Assembly (NCBI RefSeq): GCF_025639805.1
Contig: NZ_CP106735.1
Coordinates: 3,381,501-3,445,500, forward strand
Source: Reichenbachiella carrageenanivorans
GTDB taxonomy: Bacteria; Bacteroidota; Bacteroidia; Cytophagales; Cyclobacteriaceae
Length of the DNA stretch: 64,000 bases
Reading direction: 5' to 3'
Shown: positions 8,295-17,443 of the stretch, piece after piece
Layout of the letters: every line of letters begins with the position of its first letter
Position numbering within the stretch: the stretch's first letter is position 1
The notes under the pieces: model-generated
What the model was told of the DNA's origin: nothing
What the model saw: the letters and a program-made list of their open reading frames with translations, nothing else
Database searches by the model: none
Program-made: the position numbers and the translations under genes

Positions 8295-8867
8295 ATGGTG
8301 ATTAAAATAGGTCGAAACAACTCTGAATCTGAGCTGATACGTCAGTGCAAGCGTCAAGATAGGCGGGCACAGCGATGGCTATATGAGCAGCAAGCGCCCG
8401 TGATGCTTACGGTATGTAGGCGCTATATCGGCGATGCAGATATGGCCGAAGAGCTGATGATCAGCGGATTTGCCAAGGTGTTTGCCAAGCTGGATCAGTA
8501 TCAGGCACAGGGGAGTTTTCAGGGGTGGATCAGGCGCATCATGGTGACTACCTGCTTGGAGTGGATTAGAAAAAACAGACAGCTCTATAAGGAAGTAGAC
8601 CTCGATGAGATCAATCCTTCGGTAGATTATGAGACGGTCGATCACCATTTGGAGGCCGAAGACTTGATGCAGGTGATTACTCAATTGCCGCAAGGCTATC
8701 GTACCATTTTCAACTTGTATGCCATAGAGGGATATAGTCATCAGGAGATTGCGGATCAGCTGGGGCTTTCGGTCAACACCTCAAAATCGCAGTTGAGCAG
8801 AGCCAGACAATGGCTACAAAAGCAGTTGGCGCAGCAGGAGATAAAACAAAGAGACAATGGAAGCTAG
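8295..8867 (+). CDS. ECF-type RNA polymerase sigma-70 factor
   Basis: 190 aa. Sigma region 2 spans about residues 20-90 (AEELMISGFAKVFAKLDQYQ, then FQGWIRRIMVTTCLEWIRK) and region 4 about 125-175 (IFNLYAIEGYSHQEIADQLG, then VNTSKSQLSRAR, the helix-turn-helix that reads the -35). There is no region 1.1 or 3, as expected for the extracytoplasmic-function group. The stop overlaps the start of the next gene by 11 bp, so the downstream membrane protein is co-translated and may be its regulator. The target regulon is unknown; self-activation of this three-gene operon is common in such loci. Confidence 0.9.
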   Translation: MVIKIGRNNSESELIRQCKRQDRRAQRWLYEQQAPVMLTVCRRYIGDADMAEELMISGFAKVFAKLDQYQAQGSFQGWIRRIMVTTCLEWIRKNRQLYKEVDLDEINPSVDYETVDHHLEAEDLMQVITQLPQGYRTIFNLYAIEGYSHQEIADQLGLSVNTSKSQLSRARQWLQKQLAQQEIKQRDNGS

Positions 8868-9552
8868 ACAGACAGACAAGTTATTTCGCGACAAGCTAAA
8901 AAGTGCGACTACGACACCGCAGGCCGCTAGTTGGGATAGGCTAGAGGCCATGCTAGAAGAAAAAGAAAAGACGGGGTTTTATCTCTGGCGGGTAGTTGTC
9001 ATGCTTGTGTTGCTGATCGTGTCTGTCGGGGTGGTCATCTTTTGGAGTAGGGAGTCGGAGATACCTGTAGAGGTTATCGCAGTAGAGCAGCCGTCGGAGA
9101 CCATCAAGGATAGTCGCCGTGTCATTCCGCTAGCCATTGACACCAGCAAGGTGGCTATAAAAGAGGTGATAAGCCCCTCTGTGGATGGGGTGAAAACTTC
9201 TGATCATCCTCGAAAAAAAACAACAGAAAGAGTAACCCAAGAGCACAGGGAGGTGACTCCTATACGAATAGAAAAGGAGGAATTGCCATTGGCGCAAGTA
9301 GAAGTACCTCAAGATACCATCGTAGAGCCTGTGAAGAAGAAGTATAAGTCGATCAGGATTACTTATAAGAGAGGGGGACAGAAGGAAATGCTCGCCAAAG
9401 TAGATACCGTAGCGGGAAGCAAGGTCAAAGACTTTTGGGCGCAGACTAGAGAGATCAATCCTGCAGACATGTGGGCAGATATCCGAGAGGCCAAAGACAA
9501 TCTCTTTCAACGAAACTCAAGAAAAAATAACGTCAAAAACTTAAACAAATAA
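8857..9552 (+). CDS. Single-pass membrane protein, possible anti-sigma partner
   Basis: 231 aa. About 40 cytoplasmic residues precede one transmembrane helix (about residues 41-63), then about 165 polar residues with Pro/Val/Thr-rich linker character in the periplasm. This topology and the 11-bp overlap with the ECF sigma gene fit an anti-sigma factor or sensor, but no zinc-binding anti-sigma motif is present and no family is recognised. The next gene, 4 nt downstream, encodes an outer-membrane protein, suggesting an envelope-sensing role. Confidence 0.75.
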   Translation: MEARQTDKLFRDKLKSATTTPQAASWDRLEAMLEEKEKTGFYLWRVVVMLVLLIVSVGVVIFWSRESEIPVEVIAVEQPSETIKDSRRVIPLAIDTSKVAIKEVISPSVDGVKTSDHPRKKTTERVTQEHREVTPIRIEKEELPLAQVEVPQDTIVEPVKKKYKSIRITYKRGGQKEMLAKVDTVAGSKVKDFWAQTREINPADMWADIREAKDNLFQRNSRKNNVKNLNK

Positions 9553-9556
9553 AATC

Positions 9557-10654
9557 ATGCAAAGATTAGGACTCACCATACTCATGGGAAGCCTATCGTG
9601 GGTAGCGATAGCCAATAACTCCGTCAGAGAAGATACGGTCGTAATAGAATTGGGGGAACGAAGTAAAATGGTAATCTACACCGAAAACCAACAAGACCTG
9701 AAAGAGCTCAGTAATTACGACATTAATGCGATGATCGGTGAGCTCAATAGTCATTTGGATTCGGCGGATGTCAATACAGAGGAAGTAGTGATGAAGGACG
9801 ACACGGGCAAATACTTAAGGGAAATAAACGAGCCAGAAGAGGAAGGAAATGCTCCGCTGGTGTACTACGGTGATGAGGGGTATGAAAAGGAGCAACATAC
9901 GGATGAAGATCCGTACGAACAACGATACGATAGACAGGCCTATGATAGCCGCTATGACGATATCGACGAGGAAGAATATGTAAGGGTAAGGCGTAAGTCT
10001 CAGAATAGGCGTACCTATGGGACATTCGAAATGGATCTGGGGATGAATAATTGGTTGGAAAATGGCACGTTTCCCGACAATAACAATGCTGCCTATGCAG
10101 TGAAACCTTGGGGGTCTTGGTATGTAGGCGTGGGAGGAGCCTATCATACGCCAGTGATAGGGCCGCTCAAGCTTAAATGGGGAGGCAACATGACTTGGTA
10201 CAATTGGAAATTGGAAAATACTGCTGTGCGTATCACTAAAACAGACACGGAGACGACGTTTGTAGAAGACCCGAATATCGATGGTAAAAAGAGTAAACTG
10301 GCAGCTACTTACATCAATGCCAGCTTGATACCGATGTTGGAATTCGGCACCAAGGGGCACTCGGAGCGTGGTTGGAACTGGAGCAAATACAGAGATCGTG
10401 GTTTTCGCATAGGAGCGGGAATGTACGCTGGTTATCGCATAGATAGCTGGACCAAGATGAAATACTCAGACAATGGCGACAGTGAAAAAGACAAAAACAA
10501 GGGTAATTATTATCTCAATAATTTCAGGTATGGCATTCGGGGACAGGTTGGATTTAGAGGAATGGATCTCTTTTTCAACTATGACTTGAACAGTGTTTTT
10601 GCTGAAGATAGAGGGCCAGAGCTGCAAGCCATCAGTTTCGGATTTATTTTATGA
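9557..10654 (+). CDS. Putative outer-membrane beta-barrel protein
   Basis: 365 aa with a signal peptide (cleavage near AIANNS, residue 20). Residues about 90-150 form a very acidic, tyrosine-rich linker (repeated EDPYEQRYDRQ-like text). From about residue 155 the sequence alternates aromatic and glycine residues in strand-like segments and ends in an aromatic-hydrophobic strand (AISFGFIL), as outer-membrane barrels do. It is the third gene of the sigma operon, 4 nt after the membrane protein, so it is a likely target of the sigma factor. Function is not known. Confidence 0.75.
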   Translation: MQRLGLTILMGSLSWVAIANNSVREDTVVIELGERSKMVIYTENQQDLKELSNYDINAMIGELNSHLDSADVNTEEVVMKDDTGKYLREINEPEEEGNAPLVYYGDEGYEKEQHTDEDPYEQRYDRQAYDSRYDDIDEEEYVRVRRKSQNRRTYGTFEMDLGMNNWLENGTFPDNNNAAYAVKPWGSWYVGVGGAYHTPVIGPLKLKWGGNMTWYNWKLENTAVRITKTDTETTFVEDPNIDGKKSKLAATYINASLIPMLEFGTKGHSERGWNWSKYRDRGFRIGAGMYAGYRIDSWTKMKYSDNGDSEKDKNKGNYYLNNFRYGIRGQVGFRGMDLFFNYDLNSVFAEDRGPELQAISFGFIL

Positions 10655-10670
10655 TTCGAAAGAAAAACAA

Positions 10671-10704
10671 CGTCATTGTGAAGCCATGAATACACGGCAA
10701 TCTC
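10671..10704. repeat. Degenerate copy of a GTCATTGCGA...GCAATCTC-type intergenic repeat
   Basis: The segment begins CGTCATTGTGAAGC and ends CGGCAATCTC. Widespread dispersed bacterial repeats have the form GTCATTGCGA...GCAATCTC. It sits in the short gap between two convergent genes, where such repeats usually occur. No second copy was seen in this window, so membership of a genomic family is inference. Confidence 0.4.
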
Positions 10705-10710
10705 TTGGTG

Positions 10711-11664
10711 TTATTCGTCTTTGGCGGCTTCTTCGGCTCGGTCTTTTTCGATTTTCTTTTTGGATTTGGCCAATGGTCCTAAGAAGTGCTTAGGGTTTTC
10801 GTCGAAGTGAATCAATAGTCTATCCAAGTCCTCGATCGTTTTGTTGAGGTTGTTGTATAGGCTGTCTTCTTTGAGCATTTTTCCTACGCTACCCTTGCCT
10901 GCATTGATGTCTTCTATCATTAGCGTAAGCTGAGCCAGTGTTCCGTTTAGTGAATTGATGGCACTGTCTATTGGTAGGTTTTGTACCATGTTGAGTGTAG
11001 AATCTGCTTGGTTTAGCACGGGTTCTAGCATGTCTACTTTGGTATTGATGTTAGCCAGCAGTACGTTGACTCCCTCAAGTGTTTGCTTTAGGTTGCTGTT
11101 GTTTTGTCTCACAAACATATTGACTCCTTTCAAGGTCGTGTTTAATGATGTCAATACCTCTTTGATTTCTTCACCAGCACCTTCCATGCCTAGCAAGATT
11201 TCGTTGACTCTTCGTATGGTAACAGTTAAGTTGGAAGTGATGGGTTCAGCACTTTCGAACAGGGCAGCGAGTCCTTTGTCTATGTCAGATTTTAGGGTAT
11301 CGCCGCTTTCTAGTGGTTTAGATAGATCGCCGATTTCCAACAAAATAGCTTTACTGCCCAGAAAGTCACTGTTGGTCAATTGAGCCACGGTAGAGTCTCC
11401 CAAGATTACCTTTTCGTCTACATCTAGTTCTACGATGATCTTGTTGTCCATCTGTTGCAAGATGCCAATGGAACTTACTCGTCCAACGGCAAAGCCGTTT
11501 ACAATCACAGGGTTGGATACATTCAGCCCATCAATGTTTTTGTAAAGTACATAGTACTTGTTGGTGGGAGAGAAAAAATTTTGTCCTTTAAGGAAGTTGA
11601 ATCCGAAATAGAGGATGGCACCAGAGATGATGGCGAACAAGCCTACTTTTACTTCTTTGCTCAC
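10711..11664 (-). CDS. MCE (MlaD-family) lipid-transport protein
   Basis: 317 aa. An N-terminal transmembrane anchor (about residues 8-24) is followed by one MCE domain (about 35-115; NKYYVLYKNIDGLNVSNPVIV, GFAVGRVSSI). Residues 130-280 are a long helical region rich in Asn, Leu and Val, like the needle or coiled-coil part of single-MCE proteins. MlaD-type proteins bind phospholipids for transport between inner and outer membranes as part of an ABC system; no ABC subunits are in this window. It starts 9 nt after the amidase gene, so the two share an operon, opposite the divergent lptD: an envelope-maintenance neighbourhood. Confidence 0.9.
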   Translation of the reverse strand: MSKEVKVGLFAIISGAILYFGFNFLKGQNFFSPTNKYYVLYKNIDGLNVSNPVIVNGFAVGRVSSIGILQQMDNKIIVELDVDEKVILGDSTVAQLTNSDFLGSKAILLEIGDLSKPLESGDTLKSDIDKGLAALFESAEPITSNLTVTIRRVNEILLGMEGAGEEIKEVLTSLNTTLKGVNMFVRQNNSNLKQTLEGVNVLLANINTKVDMLEPVLNQADSTLNMVQNLPIDSAINSLNGTLAQLTLMIEDINAGKGSVGKMLKEDSLYNNLNKTIEDLDRLLIHFDENPKHFLGPLAKSKKKIEKDRAEEAAKDE

Positions 11665-11673
11665 GTTAGGGTC

Positions 11674-12471
11674 TTAGTTTTTAGATTCGATTTCGGTTTT
11701 GTAATCACGGAATGCTCGGTATATACCCGAAGCAATATAGGTTTGTTGCAATTTATCATTTAATTCTTTTTCCTCCTTAGGATTACTCAAAAATCCAGTT
11801 TCTACTAATATACTTGGCATGGCCGAACTCCATAGCAAGTATAGGCTAGATTGTTTTACTCCACGGCTTTTTCTTCCTACTCGGTTTTTGAATTGGTCTT
11901 CTACATTGGTGGCGATCAGGATGCTTTGTTCCTGATAGACAGATTGTGTAAGTGAAAATAGGATGTAAGACTCTGGAGAGTTAGGGTCAAATCCCTGATA
12001 GGTTTCTTCGTAATTATCTTCCAGAAGAATAACAGAATTTTCTCTTTTGGCTACCTCAAAATTTCTGTCAAAATTTTTCAATCCCATCACATAGGTCTCG
12101 GTACCATGTACTTCGTTGCTCCAAGGGGCATTGTTGCAGTGAATGGATATAAACAGATCGGCATCGTTCTTGTTTGCCAAGTCTGATCGTTCGAATAAGG
12201 TAGGGAAACTATCATCTTGCCTGGTGTAGATGACTTCTACATCAGGCATGTATTTTTTTATAATCTCTCCAGTTTCCAGTGCGATGCTTAGTGCAACGTC
12301 TTTTTCTTTGGAGTAAGCGCCAAAAGTACCTGGGTCTTTGCCGCCATGTCCAGCATCAATCACTATCTTTCGGACTGTAAAATCTTTGACTCCTGTATAG
12401 TTAAAGGAGCTTAAAATCAACAGAATTGAAAAAAATGGTATTGCAAAAATATTTTTCATCCAGATCCGCAT
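11674..12471 (-). CDS. N-acetylmuramoyl-L-alanine amidase (Amidase_3, AmiC-type)
   Basis: 265 aa with an N-terminal signal or anchor segment (about residues 6-22). The zinc amidase motifs are in order: DAGHGGKDPG (His42), a glutamate-bearing central region, SIHCNNAP with the second ligand His, and LVETGFLSN with the catalytic Glu. It cleaves the lactyl-alanine bond of peptidoglycan in the periplasm and acts in cell separation or wall turnover. No LytM, SH3 or SPOR extension is present. A start five codons in (MKNIF, 12459) is also possible. Co-transcribed with the MCE gene. Confidence 0.93.
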   Translation of the reverse strand: MRIWMKNIFAIPFFSILLILSSFNYTGVKDFTVRKIVIDAGHGGKDPGTFGAYSKEKDVALSIALETGEIIKKYMPDVEVIYTRQDDSFPTLFERSDLANKNDADLFISIHCNNAPWSNEVHGTETYVMGLKNFDRNFEVAKRENSVILLEDNYEETYQGFDPNSPESYILFSLTQSVYQEQSILIATNVEDQFKNRVGRKSRGVKQSSLYLLWSSAMPSILVETGFLSNPKEEKELNDKLQQTYIASGIYRAFRDYKTEIESKN

Positions 12472-12489
12472 GTTTAATTATAATGGCAA

Positions 12490-12497
12490 TATTTTTG
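12490..12497 (+). promoter_or_regulatory. Possible -7 box (TATTTTTG) for lptD
   Basis: An exact TAnnTTTG match 40 nt upstream of the GTG start of the LptD-like gene, in the gap between divergent genes. No convincing TTG -33 element is spaced correctly. Confidence 0.35.
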
Positions 12498-12537
12498 TGC
12501 AAAAATGTAAATTTTTACTCGTAACTGAAAACCTCTG

Positions 12538-15360
12538 GTGCGCATTATCAAGTACGTAGTCATTTTAATTTCTCTCTTTTCCGCTAGGTTTTCAGCTTTT
12601 GGTCAAGTGTCTGCCATAGATACTGCTCAGGTTCTTCAGCAACTAGAGCAAATAGATGTCCAAAGTTTGCGAGATTCCATTGTCAACCATCCAGAATACT
12701 ACCCACTTATTGCTGATTCTTTGCAGTCTATCATGGGCGTAGATGCCACTATGCTAGATAGCCTTATGGATACGGTAGCGGTAGCTGCCCCTCCCAGGCC
12801 TAAGGGTGATATAGAGACAACGATCGACTATCAAGCAAGAGACTCTATTTATTTTGATTTGCAAAATCAGATGATGTACCTCTATGGCGAGTCTCAAATT
12901 GACTATGGCGATATTAGTTTGTCGGCAGACCGTATCGCTCTCGATTGGGTGACCAACAATATTCAGGCAAATTATACCTTAGACAGTGCTGGAAAGAAAA
13001 TCGGAAAGCCTGTATTTAAAGAAAAACAAGATGTCTATGAGACGGATGATATTAAGTATAATTTCAAATCCAAACGGGCACTGATCAATGGAGTGATCAC
13101 AGAGCAGGACGGAGCTTTTATGCATGGAGAAAAGGTGAAGAAGAACGAGAAAAACGAGATGTTTATTCGTGGAGCCAAATATACAACATGCGATCATGCT
13201 TATCCGCATTACTACATCAAGTCGCAAAAGCTCAAAGTGATCCCTAACAACAAAGTAGTCTCAGGGCCTTTCAATTTGTATTTTGGCGAAATCCCAACGC
13301 CGATTGGATTTCCATTTGGGATGTTTCCTCAACCTAAAGAAAAATCGTCAGGTATCATATTTCCATCCTATGGAGAAGATCAAAACAGAGGTTTTTTCTT
13401 GCGAAGTGGGGGGTACTATTTTGATATCAACGAATACATGGATTTGAAATTGACTGGAGATATCTTCACCAATGGGAGCTATGGTCTACAAAGTGTATCG
13501 ACCTACCGCAAGCGTTATGCCTTTTCTGGTAATTTTAACTTGAGGTACAACAAAACAAACAGTACACAATTCGAAGATGATTCTTTTTCAAAGGATTTTT
13601 GGCTCAACTGGTCGCATAGTCCAGAATCGATCGGGACTTCTCGGTTTTCGGCGTCGGTCTCTGCGGGTACGTCTACTTATACCGCCAATGCCAACAATGT
13701 GGGCTACGACTATCAGCAGAGTGTAAATGCACAGTTCAACTCGAATGTGTCCTATTCGAAGACCTTTTCAGGTACTCCGTTCAACTTGAGTTTGAATGCC
13801 AGACATAGCCAAAATATCAGTACGGAAGTGGTGAATGTGACGCTGCCCGAATTAAGTTTCAATATGAATCGAATCTATCCATTCAAGAACGTGAGTGGGG
13901 TAAAAGATGGGGTGCTGGGCAAACTTGGTTTTTCATATAACCTGGTGGCAAAAAACGAACTTTCTAATGCCGCTGTGGCTAATCCAAGTTTTAATGTGGT
14001 GAACAGAAGTTCGATGGATGATAGTTTGATTGGGTTTAGTTCAGACAATCTTTCACAGCTGTTTGACCGAGCCAAGCTAGGTGCTCGACATTCCATTCCG
14101 ATTGCTACATCGTTCAATGTGTTAAAATACATTACGATGAGTCCGAGTTTTAATTATACGGAAGTATGGTACCCCAAAGAACTTGAATACACATACGACC
14201 CAGTGCTTGAAGGCGTGAGAGTAGACACACTCAATCAATTCTCTAGAGCAGGCTGGTACAGCACAGGAGCTTCGGTATCTACACGTTTTTATGGAATGTA
14301 CAATTTTAGTGGTGGAAAAGTCCAAGCTATTCGCCATGTAATTACTCCGAGTGTGGGCTTTAGTTATAGTCCAGATTTTGGAGATCCATCCAGAGGAAAT
14401 TACCAAGAGGTAACCGTAGATGCCGATGACAACACGAGAATCTTGTCTAAATACGAAGGATTTGCCTATGGAGGGCCATCTTTGGGCGAGAGTGCCAGTT
14501 TATCCTTTTCTATGAATCATAATATAGAAATGAAGGTGAAAACTAAAAATGACTCGATATCAGAATATAAAAAGGTAAAAATATTCGACAACCTGTCCAT
14601 GTCGTCAGGTTATAACTTTCTTGCGGATTCCTTTAACCTAAGTAACATCAATTGGAATGCCCGAACGAGTTTGTTCAATAGCATGGTGAGTTTCAACATG
14701 AGCGGTACCGTAGACCCGTATGTGTATGTGCTGGATAGTATAGGAGCTAATGATCAGGTGTATCAGCGACGCATCAATAAGCTGGCATGGAATAGTGGTG
14801 AAGGTATCGGTAGGCTGACACGGGGCAATGTAGCCATAGGCTTGAACCTAAAACCCAAAGGTAGTAAATCTGACGACAGCCAAAACCAGGGGCAGGGTAT
14901 GAACCCTAACCATATCAATAATTCGGACCCAGACAATCCATTTTTGCCCGGTATGGAAGAAAATCAGGTGGCAGGTAATGTAAATCAATTTATCTCCCGA
15001 GATCCCAATATGTATGTGCCGTTTGATGTGCCATGGGCATTAAATATCAATTATTCTTTCAATTACACCAAGAATGGATATGCCGATCCTGTGATCACGC
15101 AAACCCTCAACTTTAGTGGTAATTTGAGTATTACCGACAAAACTAGAATTGGCTTCAATTCAGGTTATGACATCAAACAGAAGGAATTTACCGTGACACG
15201 ACTGAACGTGGGGAGAGACCTGCACTGCTGGACACTCAATTTTAACTGGGTGCCATTTGGACCCCGTCAATCATACTTTGTAGAAATACGAGTCAATTCT
15301 CAGCTGTTGAAAGATTTGAAGCTAGACAAGAAAAGCCGATCTACATACACCAGTTTCTAA
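12538..15360 (+). CDS. lptD: LPS-assembly outer-membrane protein LptD (OstA-like)
   Basis: 940 aa with a signal peptide (cleavage near AFGQ, residue 23) from a GTG start that gives the natural signal sequence. An N-terminal OstA/beta-jellyroll part (about 105-230; IDYQARDSIYFDL, YGESQIDYGDISLSADRI) receives lipopolysaccharide from the periplasmic bridge. The following 650 residues form the large beta-barrel, rich in Asn, Ser and aromatic residues, which inserts it into the outer leaflet. Length agrees with Bacteroidota LptD proteins, which lack the conserved disulfide pattern of the E. coli protein. Divergent from the amidase-MCE pair. Confidence 0.88.
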   Translation: MRIIKYVVILISLFSARFSAFGQVSAIDTAQVLQQLEQIDVQSLRDSIVNHPEYYPLIADSLQSIMGVDATMLDSLMDTVAVAAPPRPKGDIETTIDYQARDSIYFDLQNQMMYLYGESQIDYGDISLSADRIALDWVTNNIQANYTLDSAGKKIGKPVFKEKQDVYETDDIKYNFKSKRALINGVITEQDGAFMHGEKVKKNEKNEMFIRGAKYTTCDHAYPHYYIKSQKLKVIPNNKVVSGPFNLYFGEIPTPIGFPFGMFPQPKEKSSGIIFPSYGEDQNRGFFLRSGGYYFDINEYMDLKLTGDIFTNGSYGLQSVSTYRKRYAFSGNFNLRYNKTNSTQFEDDSFSKDFWLNWSHSPESIGTSRFSASVSAGTSTYTANANNVGYDYQQSVNAQFNSNVSYSKTFSGTPFNLSLNARHSQNISTEVVNVTLPELSFNMNRIYPFKNVSGVKDGVLGKLGFSYNLVAKNELSNAAVANPSFNVVNRSSMDDSLIGFSSDNLSQLFDRAKLGARHSIPIATSFNVLKYITMSPSFNYTEVWYPKELEYTYDPVLEGVRVDTLNQFSRAGWYSTGASVSTRFYGMYNFSGGKVQAIRHVITPSVGFSYSPDFGDPSRGNYQEVTVDADDNTRILSKYEGFAYGGPSLGESASLSFSMNHNIEMKVKTKNDSISEYKKVKIFDNLSMSSGYNFLADSFNLSNINWNARTSLFNSMVSFNMSGTVDPYVYVLDSIGANDQVYQRRINKLAWNSGEGIGRLTRGNVAIGLNLKPKGSKSDDSQNQGQGMNPNHINNSDPDNPFLPGMEENQVAGNVNQFISRDPNMYVPFDVPWALNINYSFNYTKNGYADPVITQTLNFSGNLSITDKTRIGFNSGYDIKQKEFTVTRLNVGRDLHCWTLNFNWVPFGPRQSYFVEIRVNSQLLKDLKLDKKSRSTYTSF

Positions 15361-15404
15361 GCGGACAAGAGCTAGCAAAAGCGTTTGTTTCAAAATATGA
15401 AAAG

Positions 15405-15441
15405 CAACCTGAGCTTCAAGGACCTATTCAGGTGTTTTTTT
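15405..15441 (+). terminator. Probable terminator after lptD
   Basis: Arms AACCTGA and TCAGGT flank a 15-nt loop and are followed by seven T residues, about 45 nt after the lptD stop. Confidence 0.55.
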
Positions 15442-15517
15442 GAGTTATCCTTTTTGCATCGTTTTTTATAATTCTAGAAGACTAACAAACCAAGTATGGT
15501 TTATCTCGGATTAGGGT

Positions 15518-15525
15518 TAGTTTTG
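15518..15525 (+). promoter_or_regulatory. Possible -7 box (TAGTTTTG) of the MFS gene
   Basis: An exact TAnnTTTG match that ends 10 nt before the ATG, implying a very short leader. The -33 element is unclear. Confidence 0.4.
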
Positions 15526-15535
15526 CGCCCTTAAT

Positions 15536-16720
15536 ATGAACAACACACAATCCTTTTTTACCATCCAATTTGCTCTGCTATGCTTGAGCGGATTTCTCTT
15601 TTTTGGTAGTTTCAATATGATGATCCCAGAGCTGCCCAGCTATCTCGAAAACATGGGTGGTGGGGAATACAAAGGGCTTATTATTGCTTTGTTTACAGTC
15701 ACAGCGGGATTGTCAAGGCCGTTTAGTGGCAAGCTGGCGGATAAAGTTGGGAGAATACCCGTGATGGTGGTGGGGGCTTTGGTGAGCGGCATTGCGGCAT
15801 TGTTGTATCCGTTCGTTACTGGTATCATTGGCTTTTTTGCACTTCGATTTTTTCATGGATTTTCTACTGGCTTTAAGCCAACAGGTACCTCTGCGTATGT
15901 GGCGGACATTGTGCCCGCAGCCAGAAGGGGGGAGGCTATGGGTATTGTAGGCTTTTTTAGTAGTTTGGGGATGGCAGCAGGGCCAGCTATTGGGTCGTTT
16001 ATTGCAGCCAATATGGGGTTGAATACCATGTTTTATAGTTCCTCTGCCTTTGCGATTTTTTCTGTGCTGATCTTGATCGGCATGAAAGAGTCGCTCCAGA
16101 ATAAGGAGAAATTATCGGCTAGCCATTTTTATATAAAACCTAAGGAGATATTTGAACCTAATGTCATTTCACCCTCTTTGATGATGATGTTATCGGTTTT
16201 TTCGTTTGGCGGTATATTGACCATTATTCCTGATATGAGTGATCATTTGGGGCTTCCCAATAGAGGGTTGTTTTTTACCTTTTTTACGATTGCTTCTTTG
16301 CTTGTGAGAATCGTAGCTGGCAAAGCCTCTGATAAGTATGGTCGGATACCTGTGCTCAAAGTAGGTAGTTTGATATTACTCACTGCGATGTTGCTCTTGG
16401 CCAACACCCATTCACAAATGATGTTTGTGATTAGCGGGGCTGTGTTTGGGTTGGGGGTAGGTATTTGCTCACCTACGATCTTTGCTTGGACCATCGACTT
16501 GAGCGATGAATCCCACCGCGGCAGGGGCATTGCTACGATGTATATTGCCTTGGAAATAGGAATTGGTATGGGGGCATTTTTGTCGGGTTGGATCTATGAC
16601 AATGAGCTTAAAAATATACCGCTGGTGTTTTATATTTCTGCCGCTACTGTCTTGTTTGGGCTCATCTATTTATATTCGAAACCAGTTAAAAAATTGGCGG
16701 AAGCCAGCAAGGTAGACTAA
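15536..16720 (+). CDS. Major facilitator superfamily (MFS) transporter
   Basis: 394 aa with twelve predicted membrane segments. The loop 2-3 signature is present (GKLADKVGRIPVMVVG, about residues 64-79) and is repeated in the second half (GKASDKYGRIPVLKVG), the internal duplication typical of the superfamily. GAxLSG-type drug-exporter features are seen near the end (GMGAFLSGWIYD). It is a secondary transporter in the inner membrane, most similar in style to drug/metabolite exporters; the substrate is unknown. The next gene follows after 4 nt. Confidence 0.92.
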   Translation: MNNTQSFFTIQFALLCLSGFLFFGSFNMMIPELPSYLENMGGGEYKGLIIALFTVTAGLSRPFSGKLADKVGRIPVMVVGALVSGIAALLYPFVTGIIGFFALRFFHGFSTGFKPTGTSAYVADIVPAARRGEAMGIVGFFSSLGMAAGPAIGSFIAANMGLNTMFYSSSAFAIFSVLILIGMKESLQNKEKLSASHFYIKPKEIFEPNVISPSLMMMLSVFSFGGILTIIPDMSDHLGLPNRGLFFTFFTIASLLVRIVAGKASDKYGRIPVLKVGSLILLTAMLLLANTHSQMMFVISGAVFGLGVGICSPTIFAWTIDLSDESHRGRGIATMYIALEIGIGMGAFLSGWIYDNELKNIPLVFYISAATVLFGLIYLYSKPVKKLAEASKVD

Positions 16721-16724
16721 GGAC

Positions 16725-17432
16725 ATGAAAGACGAAAAAGTAGCCCAGATTGTAAAATATGTATTTATAGCGATAGCTATAGCGGAGTTGTGTAGTCATG
16801 TTTTGGAGTGGAAGCTGCTCAATGAATTTACTAAACCTATGCTGATACCAGTGCTATTGGTCTACTTGCGCAAAGGCATGAAAACGCCCGTGAATCTGTC
16901 TTTTATCTTCGCTGTGTTTGCTCTGGTGTTTTCTTGGTTTGGCGATGTAGCATTAATGTATGTTTATAAAAGAGATTGGTACTTCTTGGTAGGCTTAGGT
17001 GCTTTTGCTGTTGCTCAGGTTCTTTACTTTTTTTCATTCAAACATGCCAAGACTGGCGAAGAGAAAGCTACACCGCTTTTGCAGCATATGATGAATGTGC
17101 TTCCATTTGCTATTTTCGTTATTGGGTTGCTTTGGACACTGTGGCCTATGCTAGGGGAGCTAAAGATGCCTGTGGCAGTCTATGCTGTACTGATCTGTAC
17201 GATGGCGCTTGGAGCTGTATATCGCAATGGTCGAACCAGTACAGATAGTTTCAATCAAGTGGTGTTTGGGGCAATTCTTTTTATCCTCTCAGATTCGCTG
17301 ATTGCCATCAACAAGTTTTATGCTCCCATGGAAAATTCAGCCATCTGGATTATGGGGACTTACATCCTCGCTCAGTGGAATATCATCAATGGCTTGCAAA
17401 AGCATTATAATATGGGAGCGTCTCAGGGTTGA
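16725..17432 (+). CDS. YhhN-family (TMEM86/lysoplasmalogenase-like) membrane protein
   Basis: 235 aa, almost wholly hydrophobic, with about eight membrane segments. The family pattern is visible: KPMLIPVLLVYL near residue 38, ALVFSWFGDVALM about residues 66-78 with the conserved acidic residue, GLGAFAVAQVLYFFSF, and FGAILFILSDSLIAINKF near 185-200. Animal TMEM86 relatives hydrolyse lysoplasmalogens; bacterial members are poorly known, so the activity is inference. Likely co-transcribed with the MFS gene. Confidence 0.85.
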   Translation: MKDEKVAQIVKYVFIAIAIAELCSHVLEWKLLNEFTKPMLIPVLLVYLRKGMKTPVNLSFIFAVFALVFSWFGDVALMYVYKRDWYFLVGLGAFAVAQVLYFFSFKHAKTGEEKATPLLQHMMNVLPFAIFVIGLLWTLWPMLGELKMPVAVYAVLICTMALGAVYRNGRTSTDSFNQVVFGAILFILSDSLIAINKFYAPMENSAIWIMGTYILAQWNIINGLQKHYNMGASQG

Positions 17433-17443
17433 TTTTTAGGAAG

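Noticed and set aside
9815..10360. A 181-codon minus-strand open frame across the outer-membrane protein gene
   Set aside because: It lies wholly antisense to the signal-peptide-bearing barrel gene at 9557-10654, has no family features, and its composition is what the reverse frame of that gene would give.
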